Positions 12,910-22,859 are shown, numbered from the stretch's first letter. The stretch is DNA of 64,000 nucleotides from Mycoplasmopsis sturni DSM 22021 (GCF_000701485.1 NZ_JNIZ01000003.1:124001-188000), one strand, 5' to 3'. Made by a program: numbers and translations. Notes: a model not told the origin generated them from the letters alone.

Positions 12910-12983
12910 GCGAGTGTAGTTTAATGGTAGAACTTCAGCCTTCCAAGCTGACTGTGAGGGTTCGATTCCCTTCACTCGCTCCA
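12910..12983 (+). tRNA. tRNA-Gly (anticodon UCC)
   Basis: Cloverleaf with acceptor arms GCGAGTG and CACTCGC, a D-arm containing TTTAATGGTAGAA, anticodon stem TCAGC/GCTGA around loop CTTCCAA (anticodon TCC), and T-arm GAGGGTTCGATTCCCTTC. The 3' CCA is encoded. It reads GGN codons with an unmodified U34 in many mollicutes. Followed by a strong hairpin terminator. Confidence 0.95.
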
Positions 12984-13000
12984 TATCATTTAATGACCTT

Positions 13001-13029
13001 TAGAAAAAAGCACTTATGTGCTTTTTTCT
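13001..13029 (+). terminator. terminator downstream of tRNA-Gly
   Basis: Perfect inverted repeat AGAAAAAAGCAC / GTGCTTTTTTCT with a 4-base loop and a U-run in the descending arm. Confidence 0.85.
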
Positions 13030-13040
13030 TTCATTTTATA

Positions 13041-13068
13041 AAAAAACAAGCTTATAAGCTTGTTTTTT
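13041..13068. terminator. second perfect palindrome, probably a bidirectional terminator
   Basis: AAAAAACAAG, CTTATAAG and CTTGTTTTTT in succession form a 28-base perfect palindrome with A- and T-tracts on both sides, only 11 bases after the tRNA-Gly terminator. It could act on either strand; no leftward gene that needs it has been identified. Confidence 0.6.
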
Positions 13069-13386
13069 GTTGCAAGAAGGCCAACATTATTTAGAGTACT
13101 GCGTATTCATAATAAGGAATGTAGTAAGTATATCCCTAAAAGATAAATAAGAAATGACTTACAACAATAAATAGTGCAAGAAAAATAAAAAATATATTGA
13201 TAAATAGCAGTTAAACACTAGCTATAACTAGTGGAGGCTTTTTTAGCCTCATTATAATTATATTATTTTATCACCTAGAAAATGAAAAGATGCAAAAATT
13301 TCCACATATTAAAATTTTTATTTTTCTATAAATGAAAATACATTTGCATCTATACAATTCACCATATATTTAAGTATAATAAAACT
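13069..13386. other. intergenic region with paired dyads, no convincing gene
   Basis: The sequence between the tRNA-Gly terminators and the GNAT gene is slightly less AT-rich than other spacers here. It contains CACTAG-CTATAA-CTAGTG followed at once by GAGGC-TTTTTTA-GCCTC (about 13216-13250), two adjacent dyads that could fold in an RNA, and a separated inverted pair GATGCAAA (13289) / TTTGCATC (13343). On the minus strand a frame of about 60 codons from near 13205 to the TAA at 13014 stays open and hydrophobic but lacks a start codon and ribosome binding site, so it may be a gene remnant. I assign nothing firm. Confidence 0.4.
13375..13380 (+). promoter_or_regulatory. -10 box of the GNAT gene (leaderless type)
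   Basis: TATAAT with only six bases between it and the ATG at 13387 and no Shine-Dalgarno, so transcription would start at or next to the initiation codon. Confidence 0.65.
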
Positions 13387-14205
13387 ATGAAATTTATACA
13401 AGCAAACGAATCACAAAAGCAGGAAATTTTAGATTATTTATACCAAAATTCACCCTATTTAAACACTTTTTTAATTTCAGATATCGAAAGTTTTGGATTA
13501 TTTGAACAAGATAAAATAGCAACATATGTAAATGAGGGGCCCAAAATTCAAAAGGTGGTTTTATTCTTTTATTCAAATTTAGTTATTTATTTCAATGATG
13601 CTAATTTTGACCACGATTCATTTAATGAAATCATCCAAAAACATAATGCTAAAAATATCGTTTTAGTCGGTGTAGAGCCTGAATCTATTTTTGCTTCAAC
13701 TGATAAAATTAACTTAAAATATAATGTTTTAAAAGAACAATTTGATGCATTAAATTTACAAAAATATCAATTAGCAATTAAAGAAATTAAACCAAAATCG
13801 CAAAAAATTACCCTACAAGACATTCATTCAATTATTGATTCACGAAAATTAATCAAAGAATTTCAAGGAATTGGGCAACAATATTTAGATCCTAATTACT
13901 TAACTTCTTCTTTAAATAATGGTTCTTATTTTGGTTATATTTTCAAAGATAATGATCTTGTTGTTTCTCACGCCGCTAGCTCTTCAACTACCAATAAAGC
14001 GGTAATGCTAGGCGGAATTTTTACCCTTAGTTCATATCGTGGTCAACAACTAGCTCAAGATTGTGTTATTAATTTATGTAATGATATTATTAAACAAGAC
14101 AAATTACCAATTTTATTTTGAAATAATCCTAGTGCAGGTAAACTCTACCAAAGACTAGGTTTTGAGAAAATTGGTGAATTAACCGTTTTAGTTAAAATAA
14201 ATTAG
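13387..14205 (+). CDS. GNAT family N-acetyltransferase
   Basis: A protein of 272 residues with one TGA Trp codon near the C-terminus. The C-terminal half carries the GNAT acetyl-CoA binding fold: a beta strand MLGGIFTL leading to YRGQQLAQDCVINLC (motif A region, R-G-x-x-x-A), then WNNPSAGKLYQRLGFEKIG, the typical motif B 'N..A..LY...GF'. The N-terminal half (about residues 1-140) is not recognisable and may be a second, degenerate GNAT-like half as in mycothiol synthase-type or FR47-like proteins. The substrate cannot be told from sequence. The start is set by the TATAAT six bases upstream. Single gene between the tRNA-Gly region and asnS. Confidence 0.8.
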
Positions 14206-14246
14206 AAATGGTTTAAAATTGAAATATATTATATTAAAGGAGTTTT

Positions 14247-15608
14247 ATGAAACATTCCTACTCAATTAAAAAACTATATGAAAAACCTCAATTCCACAAC
14301 AACTATGAGCATTTATTAAAAGGTTGAGTTGTATCAAATAGAGGAAATAAAAAAGTTCGTTTTATTACTGTAAATGACGGTAGCTCAATTTTAAATTTAC
14401 AAGTTGTCTTTAAAGGAGAGCAATTTGATTTTGATCTTTTAGATAGCTTAAGACCTGGATCAGCAATTGTTGTTAAAGGTATCTTAAAATACACCCCTGA
14501 AGCTCAACAGCCAATTGAAATGCAAGCTGTTGAATTACTAGATTCAAGAAATGTTGACGAAGATTATCCTATTCAAAATCAAGAAATGAAGCTTGAAACT
14601 CTTAGGGAATTGCCACACTTAAGACAAAGAACTAAAATTAACCGTGCTATTTTCTTGGTCCGTTCAACACTTGCTTTTGAAGTTCACCGTTACTTCAATG
14701 AACGTGAATTTTACTACATGAATTCACCAATTATCACAAGCAATGACGGTGAAGGAGCCGGGGAAACTTTTCTTGTAAATGATCACTCAGAAGAACCATT
14801 CTTCGGAAAAGGTAAAAAAGCAACCTTAGGGGTAACAGGACAATTACAAGGTGAAGCTGCTGCTTTAGGAATGAATAAAATTTATACTTTTGCACCTACT
14901 TTTAGAGCAGAAAAATCAAACACTAAACGTCACTTAGCTGAATTTTGAATGATTGAGCCTGAAGTTGCTTTTTATGACTTAAAAGACGCGATTAAGCTTG
15001 CTGATGATATGCTAAAAGTCGTAATTAGGAACACTTTATTTAAACGCAGAGAAGAAATAAAATTTTTAAATGACACTGTAGATAATCAACTAATTGAAAG
15101 ATTAGAACACTTTATTGAAACACCACTTCAAATTGTAGATTACCAAGATGCAATTAAACAGCTTGCCGAAGTAAAACATTTATTTGAAAACCAAGATATC
15201 AAATTTGGACTTGATTTGGCAACTGAACACGAAAAATACTTAACTGAAGTAATTTACAAAGCTCCTGTGGCTGTAATTAACTTCCCTAAAGACTTTAAAG
15301 CTTTCTACATGACTTTAAATGAAGATAACAAAACCGTTGCTTCATTTGACTTACTAGTTCCTGGTGTTGGTGAATTAGTCGGTGGAAGTCAAAGAGAAAG
15401 TAGCGTTGAAAAACTCTCTGCTCGAATTAAAGAACTTGGAATTGATCAAGAAGATCTTCAATGATACATTGACTTACGTAGATTCGGGGATTTAGGTTCT
15501 GCTGGATTTGGAGTTGGATTTGAACGTCTTGTTATGTATGTAACAGGAATTGAAAACATTAGAGATGTTATTCCATTCCCAAGAACCGCAGGAAATATTA
15601 GAATGTAA
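14247..15608 (+). CDS. asnS: asparaginyl-tRNA synthetase
   Basis: A class IIb aminoacyl-tRNA synthetase of 453 residues that charges tRNA-Asn with Asn using ATP. The N-terminal OB-fold anticodon domain covers about residues 15-105 ([20 protein letters not shown]). The catalytic domain has motif 1 near [16 protein letters not shown], motif 2 [16 protein letters not shown] and motif 3 [15 protein letters not shown], followed by IPFPR. Length is normal for the family. The motif-2 TKRHLAEFW form, with its Asn-type pocket, favours AsnS over AspS or LysS. The ribosome binding site is AAAGGAG seven bases before ATG. Trp at UGA occurs in the conserved EFW motif, good evidence for the code. Confidence 0.97.
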
Positions 15609-15640
15609 AAATTAGCAATGCTAATTTTTTCTTAACTTTT

Positions 15641-16597
15641 ATGATTACAAACAAATCAGTTAGAGTTGGAATTGTTGTTGAATATAATCCTTTTCACAAT
15701 GGACATATTTATCAATTAAATTGAATCAAGAAGCAATTCCCCAATTCACAAATTATTGTGGCTATGTCGCATAAATATTCACAAAGAGGCGAATTTATCT
15801 CTGTCCCTTGAAAAACTCGTGTTAAATACGCAAAAAGATATGGTGTAAGTAAATTTATCAAACTCAATGTGGATATTTCAGCACAAGCGGCGCATATTTT
15901 TGCTCGAGAAAGCGTTTTAAAACTCGCAAAAGCTAAGATAGATTATTTAGTATTTGGAAGCGAAACTAATGATGTAAATTTATTTATCACCATTGCTCAA
16001 TTACTTAAAAATAATAAAGAGCAATATAATGTCCTAGTTAAAAAATACCTTAAACAAAAAGGCCTAAGTTTTCCAAGAGCAACAAATTTAGCTTTGCAAG
16101 AATTAAGTCAACAAGATATCAACATGCCTAATGATATTTTAGGACTTGAATACGTTAAAACTATTGTAAATGAAAACTTAAAGATTATTCCTGTTTCTCT
16201 TGAGCGCACCATTGGTTTTCGCGATACTAAGACATCCAATCAATTTGCTAGTGCTACTTATATCCGTCAATTACATGCTCAAAATCAAGACATCAGTCAA
16301 TTTACACCTATTAAAAAAGACGAATTTAGCAACAAAAGAATTGAAAATACTTATTCTAAATTTCAAAAACAGATCTCTAAAACTCCTGCTCATAAATTAG
16401 CTAAATATCAAATGATATCCGAAGGAATGGAAAATCTTTTTAAAAAACAAATTAACCAACCTAATTACCAATCTTTTATCGATGCATGTACTAGCAGAAG
16501 ATATACTAACGCAAGAATTAAAAGAACCTATTTATTTGTTTTTCTCAAAATTAAATCAAAAAGTTGATTAAGTAAATTTTTGAATAAATTCAGATAA
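15641..16597 (+). CDS. tmcAL: tRNA(Met) cytidine acetate ligase, YlbM/TmcAL family (short form)
   Basis: 318 residues. The nucleotidyltransferase motif VVEYNPFHNGH at residues 13-23 is the family hallmark, and VFGSE (about residues 104-108) and TSRRYTNARIKR (about residues 285-296) match other conserved blocks. In Bacillus the enzyme activates acetate with ATP and forms N4-acetylcytidine at the wobble base of elongator tRNA-Met. The protein stops soon after the TSRRYT block and lacks roughly 80-100 C-terminal residues found in the Bacillus protein; the downstream sequence is a terminator, so this is probably a lineage-specific shortening and not a frameshift. It lies 32 bases after asnS with no obvious Shine-Dalgarno, so it may be coupled to it. 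Confidence 0.85.
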
Positions 16598-16627
16598 TCA
16601 AATGCCTCAGTGGCATTTGATTTTTTT
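16598..16627 (+). terminator. terminator of the asnS-tmcAL unit
   Basis: Inverted repeat TCAAATGCC / GGCATTTGA with a 5-base loop, followed by seven Ts, starting at the base after the tmcAL stop. Confidence 0.9.
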
Positions 16628-16757
16628 ATGCATTGAATCTAAAGATTGATATTATTTTAATTTATCTTTTACAAAGATAATTTCCTGTATATTTTGTGAA
16701 TACCAAAAAGAACACTTATTTCTCTAAATCAAAAACCAAAAAGAATTATTTTTCTTT

Positions 16758-16763
16758 TATAAT
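16758..16763 (+). promoter_or_regulatory. -10 box of def (leaderless type)
   Basis: TATAAT eight bases before the def ATG at 16772, with no ribosome binding site between. Confidence 0.6.
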
Positions 16764-16771
16764 TGATTAGT

Positions 16772-17329
16772 ATGAAAAAATATGATGTAAAAATTGTCGA
16801 ATTACCAAATGAAGTTTTAAGAAAAAGATCAATGGATGTTCCAATTCCTTTGATTCCTGAAGATATTGAACTTGCCGAAAAAATGATTTATCACATTGAC
16901 GATTCCCAAAAAGAAGGCAGTCAGTTCCGTGCCGGTGTAGGTGTAGCTGCGGTTCAATATGGAATCTTAAAAAATGTTTTTTATGTTTATTTACCGGATG
17001 ATAAAGGAAATCCTATTTTTAAAGATGTTTTATTTAATCCACAAATTATTACAAAAAGCAATCAACTTGTAGCTCTAAGCAACGGTGAAGGTTGTCTTTC
17101 TGTTTCTGAAGAATGACCCGATCAAGAAGGATATGTTCCTAGAAGCAATAAAATTGTTGTTCGTGCTTATAGTTACAATCATCGCCAATTCTATAACTAC
17201 GAAGTTAGTGGATATTTGGCAATTATCTTCCAACACGAACTTGATCACTTACAAGGTAAATTATTTATTGATCGCATCAATAAAAAACAACCTTGAAAAA
17301 AACCTAATAAAAACACAATTTTAATTTAA
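16772..17329 (+). CDS. def: peptide deformylase
   Basis: 185 residues. This metalloenzyme removes the formyl group from the initiator Met of nascent proteins. All three family motifs are present: GVGVAAVQYG (motif I, GxGxAAxQ), EGCLS (motif II, metal-ligand Cys) and QHELDH (motif III, HExxH). The ATG at 16772 is preferred over an in-frame TTG nine bases upstream because that TTG sits on the -10 box. One TGA Trp follows EGCLSVSEE, where the family commonly has a Trp or similar residue. The next gene starts 26 bases downstream and may be cotranscribed. Confidence 0.96.
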
Positions 17330-17355
17330 CTATTTTATTCACGAAAGGGCAAAAT

Positions 17356-18474
17356 ATGCAAAATATCCTAGAAAGTATTGCTAGGTTACACAAAAATGGC
17401 GGATTTACCACAATTTTAATTATTTTTCTTATTTTTATGGTATTTTCGTTGGTTTTAACAGGGTTTTTATATAAATGGCCATACTTAATTGGTAAAACAA
17501 TCATTATGATTGTTTCTTCAATTGCGGCTTTAATTGCTGTTGTTGTAATGCAAAAAAATTTCGAAGAAAACGAAAATCTAAAAAGTTTTACTGGCTTAAT
17601 TCCTTATTTAGCTATTTATATTTCAATCATTACCTATTTGGGTTTAAGTATTATTTACTTTATTATTTGAACAACTATAGCTATTTTTAGATTTAAAAAG
17701 AGCAATGAAAAAGGCAAAAAATTAAAATTTAGATGACTGAGAAAAATCTTTTGATCTATAGCAGCAGTTGCACTAGGTACGCCTATGATTGCTGCTACAA
17801 ATGCTGCTTTTAATACTAAAAAACAAAATAATGATAGTTTTACAAATTTTAGTATTCAATTGATGACTGGATTTAAGGGCATTAATCCAACTTCAGTAGT
17901 TTCAAGTATAGACAAACTATTTAAAACAATTGATATTGGAAAAGAAAAAATCGAAGAATTATTTGAAAAAGATTGAAATGAATTGAGTCTTGAAGACCAA
18001 GAATCATTTAAAGAACTTGTTGATACAATTGGTGATTATTTAAAAGAACCAAATATTAAAGAATCTTTAATTAAATTCATACAAACTCCTAAAATGAAAG
18101 AAAAAACAAATGAAGCACTCAAGCCCGTAATAGATGAATTTAAAGATTTTGAAAAATATGTACAAGAAAGAAATCCATTGTATTCTCAATATAATAATGA
18201 ACAAAAACAAGAATACTTAAAAAAAGAAATTAAAAGTTATGTCGAAAAAATCAATAAAGATGACATCAATGAAAAAGCACAGGTATGATTAGAAACTTTT
18301 GAGTCTCTTAAAAAAGACACAGTTAAAGAATTATCAGAGGTGGTTGGTAATATTTTGGACCAACAATTAAATGAGAAAATATCAACTAACGAAAAGTATG
18401 AAAATTTCAGTGGTCCTTTATTTTATGCGTTATTTGAAGAAGTTGCCGCTAAATTCAACTTTAACGAATCATAA
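17356..18474 (+). CDS. membrane protein of unknown function, four predicted N-terminal helices
   Basis: 372 residues, open through several TGA Trp codons. The N-terminal 155 residues hold about four hydrophobic segments (near 15-37, 41-60, 78-112 and 135-153), separated by a short basic loop. The C-terminal 215 residues are soluble, charged and helical, with segments such as LVDTIGDYLKEPNIKESL and no recognisable catalytic motif. The start lies 11 bases after GAAAGGGC. It is followed at 33 bases by another multi-spanning membrane protein, and the pair may work together. I do not recognise the family. Confidence 0.8.
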
Positions 18475-18506
18475 AATAAATAAGTCTTTGATTGAATAGG
18501 AGAAAT

Positions 18507-19406
18507 ATGTTCAAGCCAAAAACATCAGATACCACAGTAGAAATTCAAACTACAAACAATTTAAAAGATATCGTTCAGCCCTCTGAAAATTTAAGTTCTA
18601 AACACTCAGATCCCAAAAGAGTGTTATCAGATGAAACATATACCATTATTAGAAAAGAAAAAAACGTTCGCAATGCTAGTGTAATTTTTTGAAGCTTTAT
18701 TCTTTTATTTATCATCATTGGCTTAGTTTTAAATGGGGTTCTAAACACTTGAAAACAAGGACCAGAATATGGAATTGGATACTGAATTTTACTTTCGTGT
18801 CTATTCTTAATATCTTTTTATTTCTTCGGTAAGAACCTAATAAAGATTTTTGGTTGAAAAAAAGTAGAAAAAAGATATCGTGAAAGTTTCGAATTAGGTG
18901 ACATTGCAGCAAGCACAACTTTTGCTGATTTGTACAAATCTTTAATAAGAAAAAATGTCTCACAAAATTGAATTTTTACCTTTATCATCACTTATGGCGG
19001 AATCTTTTTAGCTATTATTTTTGGTTTAGCAATGTTAAAAGAAATTGTCATCGAAACTCCAGAAGGAAGTTTGTTTGAATTTAAAATTCATTATAGGGTA
19101 CTTGAATCAATGAATAGAGCTTTTGGGAGTACAACTATTTTGTTAATATCTGGCGTAGTTATTCTTCTTTTAATTACGATATTATTTATTTTTATTAAGT
19201 TATATGACAAAAAAAGAATTCAAGATGCAATGTTGTTTATTCAAGTTGATAATGCAAAAGTTACCGGCGATGCAGAAAAAAGCGCGCGTAACCTTAATAA
19301 AATCTGAAGAAATACTTTTATTGTTACTTTTATTCTAACTATCTTACTTCCATTTGCACTAATTATTTTCTTAATTTGAAAAGGAATTATTAAGGTTAAA
19401 AAATAA
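18507..19406 (+). CDS. membrane protein of unknown function, five predicted helices
   Basis: 299 residues with TGA read as Trp. A polar N-terminal region of about 58 residues precedes five hydrophobic segments, for example FILLFIIIGLVLNGVL, LLSCLFLISFYFFG, ITYGGIFLAIIFGLAML, ILLISGVVILLLITILFIF and FILTILLPFALIIFLIW. The ATG at 18507 follows AGGAG by four bases; an in-frame TTG upstream would put the ribosome binding site inside the gene. Its TAA overlaps the ATG of the DJ-1 gene (TAATG), so the two are translationally coupled. Family not recognised. Confidence 0.8.
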
Positions 19407-19966
19407 TGAAACATAAAATTTTAGTAATAATTGAGGATAATTTTAATGATATCGAACTAACTACAACCTTATCTTGTTTGGTGAAAGCTAATCCCGATAT
19501 CGTTATTGACTACTTTCATCCGTCATTAAAAAAAGCCACAGGACAGTACAAAATAGCTAATGTCTTAGATATTAAAAATCAAATTGAAGATCTAAGTCAA
19601 TACATACTTATCTTTATCCCCGGAGGAAAAGGGGCTCAATCCTTGCGTGAAAATAAGAAATCTCTCGAAATAATCAAAAAATTCAACGGAATAGTCGGGG
19701 CAATTTGCGATGCGCCTAATGTTTTAAGAGAATCTCAAATACTTGATGAAAATACTTCTTATTCTTCTTTCCCTAGTGATTGAGCTAAAGTTTACTTTTC
19801 AAAAAAACGTAATGATAATTACGTAACAAATAGTAAAGACTCTAAACATTTTGTAACAGCTAAGTGTGCAGATGCATCAATGGCGCTAGGTTATGAATTG
19901 GTATCAATTTTATATGGTCCAGAAGGTGTTAAACTTCTTGATTTAGGTATGAAAGCAATAAAATAA
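19406..19966 (+). CDS. DJ-1/PfpI family protein
   Basis: 186 residues. The flavodoxin-like DJ-1 fold is indicated by the N-terminal KILVIIEDNFNDIELTTTL (conserved Glu near residue 18), the glycine loop IFIPGGKGAQSLREN and the nucleophile-elbow Cys in GAICDAPNVL (normally AICHGP or similar; here Asp follows the Cys). Family members include deglycase/chaperone-type and ThiJ-like proteins, and the activity cannot be assigned from sequence. The start overlaps the previous stop codon, and a compact hairpin terminator follows immediately. Confidence 0.88.
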
Positions 19967-19987
19967 CGCCTTCTTAGGCGTTTTTTT
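19966..19987 (+). terminator. terminator of the membrane protein-DJ-1 operon
   Basis: ACGCC / GGCGT arms, 6-base loop, then seven Ts, touching the DJ-1 stop codon. Confidence 0.85.
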
Positions 19988-20002
19988 GAGGAGAAATTTA
20001 AT

Positions 20003-20545
20003 ATGTTAAGAATTATTTCAGGAATTTATAAAGGAAAAAAAATACAAGAACCAGATTCTAAATTTACACGTCCTACTACCGAAAAAGTTCGTGAAGCAGT
20101 TTTTTCAAGTTTGCAATTCAAGCTTGAAGGTGCTTCTTGTTTAGATCTTTTTGCAGGAAGCGGGGCTTGAAGTGTGGAGGCTGAATCTCGAGGGGCTAAA
20201 AAAGTGGTGGCACTGGATAATAATCGCCAAGTTTTTAAGGTCTTATTACAAAACATTGAAAGTCTAAAAACAAGCCAAATTCAAGCTTTAAATATGGATG
20301 CTATTTCTTATTTAGAAAGTAATACTTTGAGTTTTGATTTTATTTTTATTGACGCTCCTTTTAAAGAATTTAATTTGGTGAATCAAGCTCTTGAAATTAT
20401 TGCATCCAAAAATTTACTTAGTGAAGATGGTGAAATTATTATTGAAACAGACATGCCAAGAGAAATAATTATCCCTAATACCTTAAGAGTTTTTAAAGAT
20501 AAAAGACACGGGAGAATCAATTTATTATACATATGTCACAATTAA
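20003..20545 (+). CDS. rsmD: 16S rRNA (guanine-N2)-methyltransferase, RsmD family
   Basis: 180 residues, the family length. It uses S-adenosylmethionine to methylate G966 (E. coli numbering) of 16S rRNA. The N-terminus MLRIISGIYKGKKI and the block TRPTTEKVREAVFSSL are RsmD hallmarks, and motif I is LDLFAGSGAWSVEAESRGA. The catalytic motif IV, normally DPPY/DPPF, reads DAPF here (FIDAPFKEF), an unusual change that keeps Asp, Pro and Phe. The ribosome binding site is GAGGAGAAA. The last 13 bases overlap the start of the next methyltransferase gene, so both rRNA modification enzymes are made together. Confidence 0.92.
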
Positions 20546-21810
20546 AAATAGGTGATAAACACCAAGTAGAATGCCATAACATTAGTTTTGAAGGCCTTGG
20601 AATTGTTTTAATAAATGAAAAACGTTTTTTTGTTCCTAATTTATTACCTAATGAGGTAGCTATTGTTGAAATTACCCACATTCATAGTAAATACGGATAC
20701 GCAAAAACAGTTAAACTTTTAGAAATCTCTAAAGATCGTATCAATTTGGATTACACTAACTCGGCATGCTTTTTAAATTGAGAATATCAAAAACAACTTG
20801 AGTTTAAAAATAATTATTTACAGAATCTTTTTAGTTTTAATTTGCCAATTAAACCTCAAATAATTCATCCAATCATTTATAACAAAAATAACTTACATTA
20901 TCGTAACAAAGTTAAAATTCCCCTTTTTATACAAAACAATAAATTATCAATGGGAGAATATCTATTTAAAAGCAGAAAGATTGTTAATAATAAAAATCAA
21001 AGCATCATTAATGAAAGACTATATCATTCTATTGAAAAGATAATTAATATAATTAATGAGTTTTATAACGGTAAAAAAGAGAAACTATTTTTCTTTAAGG
21101 AAATCATCGCTCGTATTAATAAACTAAATCAAATTCAAGTTGTTTTTCAGATTCATAATGATTTTGATTTACCCAAAAAGTTAATTCAAAAGCTTATTAA
21201 CCAAAACATTGTCCAAATTTGACAACTAAAAAAAGACTATAGGCTAATTTTTCAATCAACAAACTTTAGTATGCAGCTCAATGATAAAAACTTTTTAGTT
21301 GATCCTGAAAACTTTTTCCAAGTTAACACCGAAATGTTTGAACAAATTATTAATCACCTTAATAGTGTAATTAATACTTCAAAACCTTTAATTGATGCTT
21401 TTTGTGGTGTTGGAGTTTTTTCGCAAATTCTTGGAGTTCATAACAGTAAAATTGGGGTAGAAATTAATAAAAAATCAATTGAATTAGCTAAAACTAACGC
21501 AGAAAAGAATAAAATCAAGGCAACAAAATACTATGCCGGAAAAGTTGAAGATGTCATTGAGAAATTAAAACTCCAGCAATCAGCTTCAATTATTTTAGAC
21601 CCGCCTAGAGCAGGTTTAGATCAAAAAATTATTAATTGAATCGGCAAACAACAAATTGAAGATATTTATTATCTTTCCTGTGATCCTAGAACTTTAACAC
21701 GTGATTTAAAGCATTTTTTATCTATGGGATTTAAAATTGAAAGTATTCAACCTTTTGATATGTTTCCTCATACTCACCACATTGAGACTCTAGTGGTAAT
21801 TAAAAAATAA
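20533..21810 (+). CDS. 23S rRNA (uracil-5-)-methyltransferase, RlmD/RumA (TrmA superfamily)
   Basis: 425 residues. An N-terminal TRAM domain (about 1-60, EGLGIVLINEKRFFVPNLLPNE) is followed by a divergent central domain and a C-terminal Rossmann methyltransferase with DAFCGVGVFS (SAM motif), ILDPPRAGL (motif IV) and the nucleophile loop YLSCDPRTLTRDL. The family makes 5-methyluridine in 23S rRNA; Gram-positive relatives are RlmCD. Normally four cysteines in a CPxCGGC..-type region bind a 4Fe-4S cluster. Here the equivalent SACFLNWEYQKQ has a single Cys, so the cluster is probably absent. The start overlaps rsmD. The exact target uridine cannot be told from sequence. Confidence 0.88.
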
Positions 21811-21910
21811 GAAATTCAAATAATATAAAAATCAATTATTATTAGCCACCTTGACTATATTTTCCCAAGCAGCATAGTTTTATTACTTAGCAACTAAATA
21901 CTTTTAAAAA

Positions 21911-22159
21911 TTAAAAAAATATTAAATATTCAATAAATCCTATTGACAAAAACAACAATAAATAAAAAGATTTTAATAGTATTCTTTTATATTCTATTCT
22001 TTGGATATGATAAGTAAACAGCGCTATTGGCATTTTAAAATACCAATAAATTGTATAAAACAAATTTAAAGAATTATTATTTCTTGATTCTCAAGTAACA
22101 ATACAAACATATTCACAGTATTTGTCCATATTATTATTTGCCCCCATAAATTCACCCAT
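21911..22159 (-). CDS. possible small hydrophobic protein (82 aa)
   Basis: A leftward frame of 83 codons including stop, with one TGA Trp, from ATG at 22159. The N-terminal half is polar with two Cys (MDKYCEYVCIVTW) and the C-terminus is a single hydrophobic segment (LLLFLSIGFIEYLIFF) ending at the stop. No good Shine-Dalgarno precedes it; only a purine run AAGAAGAAAA lies upstream. It would be divergent from rnhB and convergent with the methyltransferase gene. In AT-rich DNA with TGA as a sense codon, frames of this length can occur by chance, so I list it only as a candidate. Confidence 0.25.
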
Positions 22160-22195
22160 TAGAATTTTCTTCTTTTTTAATTATCTTTTAAATTC

Positions 22196-22201
22196 TATAA
22201 T
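22196..22201 (+). promoter_or_regulatory. -10 box of rnhB (leaderless type)
   Basis: TATAAT with six bases to the ATG at 22208 and no ribosome binding site. Confidence 0.65.
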
Positions 22202-22207
22202 TCTATT

Positions 22208-22813
22208 ATGTTGAAATATGAAACCGAAAATTTAAAAGATTATAAATTAGTGGCCGGCTGCGATGAAGCAGGTCGTGGAGCATGAGCGGGCCCACTTGTT
22301 GCAGCTTGTGTTATTATGGACATGAATATAAAAAATAAAGACATTAATGATTCTAAAAAACTAACCCCTTCTCAAAGAGAAGATTTATACAAAAAAATTA
22401 TTGAAGAAGCAATAGAAGTCCAAATTTACCAAGTAGATGTTGATACTTTGAATAATTCAAACCCTAAAAAAGAATCTCAAAATGCTATGTCTAATTGTGT
22501 TCAAAATTTCAAAAATAAACCTCAAATAGTTCTAACGGATTTTGAAAAAATACAAACCGAATATCCTCAAATTAACTTAGTAAAAGGCGACCAAATATCA
22601 TACAATATTGCAGCAGCTAGCATTGTAGCCAAAGTATATAGAGATAAATTGATGACAAACCTTGCAGTAGAATTTCCCGAATATGGTTTTCAAAAACACA
22701 AAGGTTATGGAACTAAATTTCACCAGGAAGCTCTTTCAAAATTTGGTGTCACAAAAATACACAGAATTAAATATAAACCCATTTCCAAAATTTTGCACTC
22801 TAAAATGAACTAA
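22208..22813 (+). CDS. rnhB: ribonuclease HII
   Basis: 201 residues. It cleaves the RNA strand of RNA-DNA hybrids and single ribonucleotides in DNA, using a DEDD metal centre. The N-terminal signature GCDEAGRGAWAGPLVAACVI carries the Asp-Glu pair; DSKKLTPSQREDLY, QIVLTDF (here Asp in place of the usual ID..), GDQISYNIAAASIVAKVYRDK and YPEYGF-like EYGFQKHKGYGT complete the family blocks. Length is normal. It is a single gene with a leaderless-type promoter upstream and its own hairpin terminator downstream. Confidence 0.96.
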
Positions 22814-22834
22814 TAATGCGATTTTTCGCATTAT
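22811..22834 (+). terminator. terminator of rnhB
   Basis: AATAATGCGA / TCGCATTATT hairpin with a short T loop, overlapping the rnhB stop codon, followed by a T-rich tract. Confidence 0.8.
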
Positions 22835-22859
22835 TTTATTTAAAATTGGAATTTTTTTA

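Larger units (their letters stand above)
21811..22207. other. intergenic region between the rRNA methyltransferase gene and rnhB
   Basis: About 400 bases, AT-rich. It contains the rnhB promoter at its right end and a leftward frame that could encode a small hydrophobic protein (listed separately). A weak dyad lies around 22040-22060 (TTGGCATTTTAAAATACCAA). No tRNA or known RNA gene was recognised, and no clear terminator for the gene on the left is visible. Confidence 0.5.

Noticed and set aside
15641-16597. tmcAL as a frameshifted pseudogene because it is shorter than the Bacillus protein
   Set aside because: The conserved motifs are intact, and the stop is followed at once by a clean terminator with no coding remnant behind it; a natural short form is more likely.
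16662-16680. TTATCTTT / AAAGATAA dyad upstream of def as an operator or riboswitch
   Set aside because: A short 8-base AT stem is expected by chance in this base composition, and it is about 80 bases from the -10 box with no other supporting structure.
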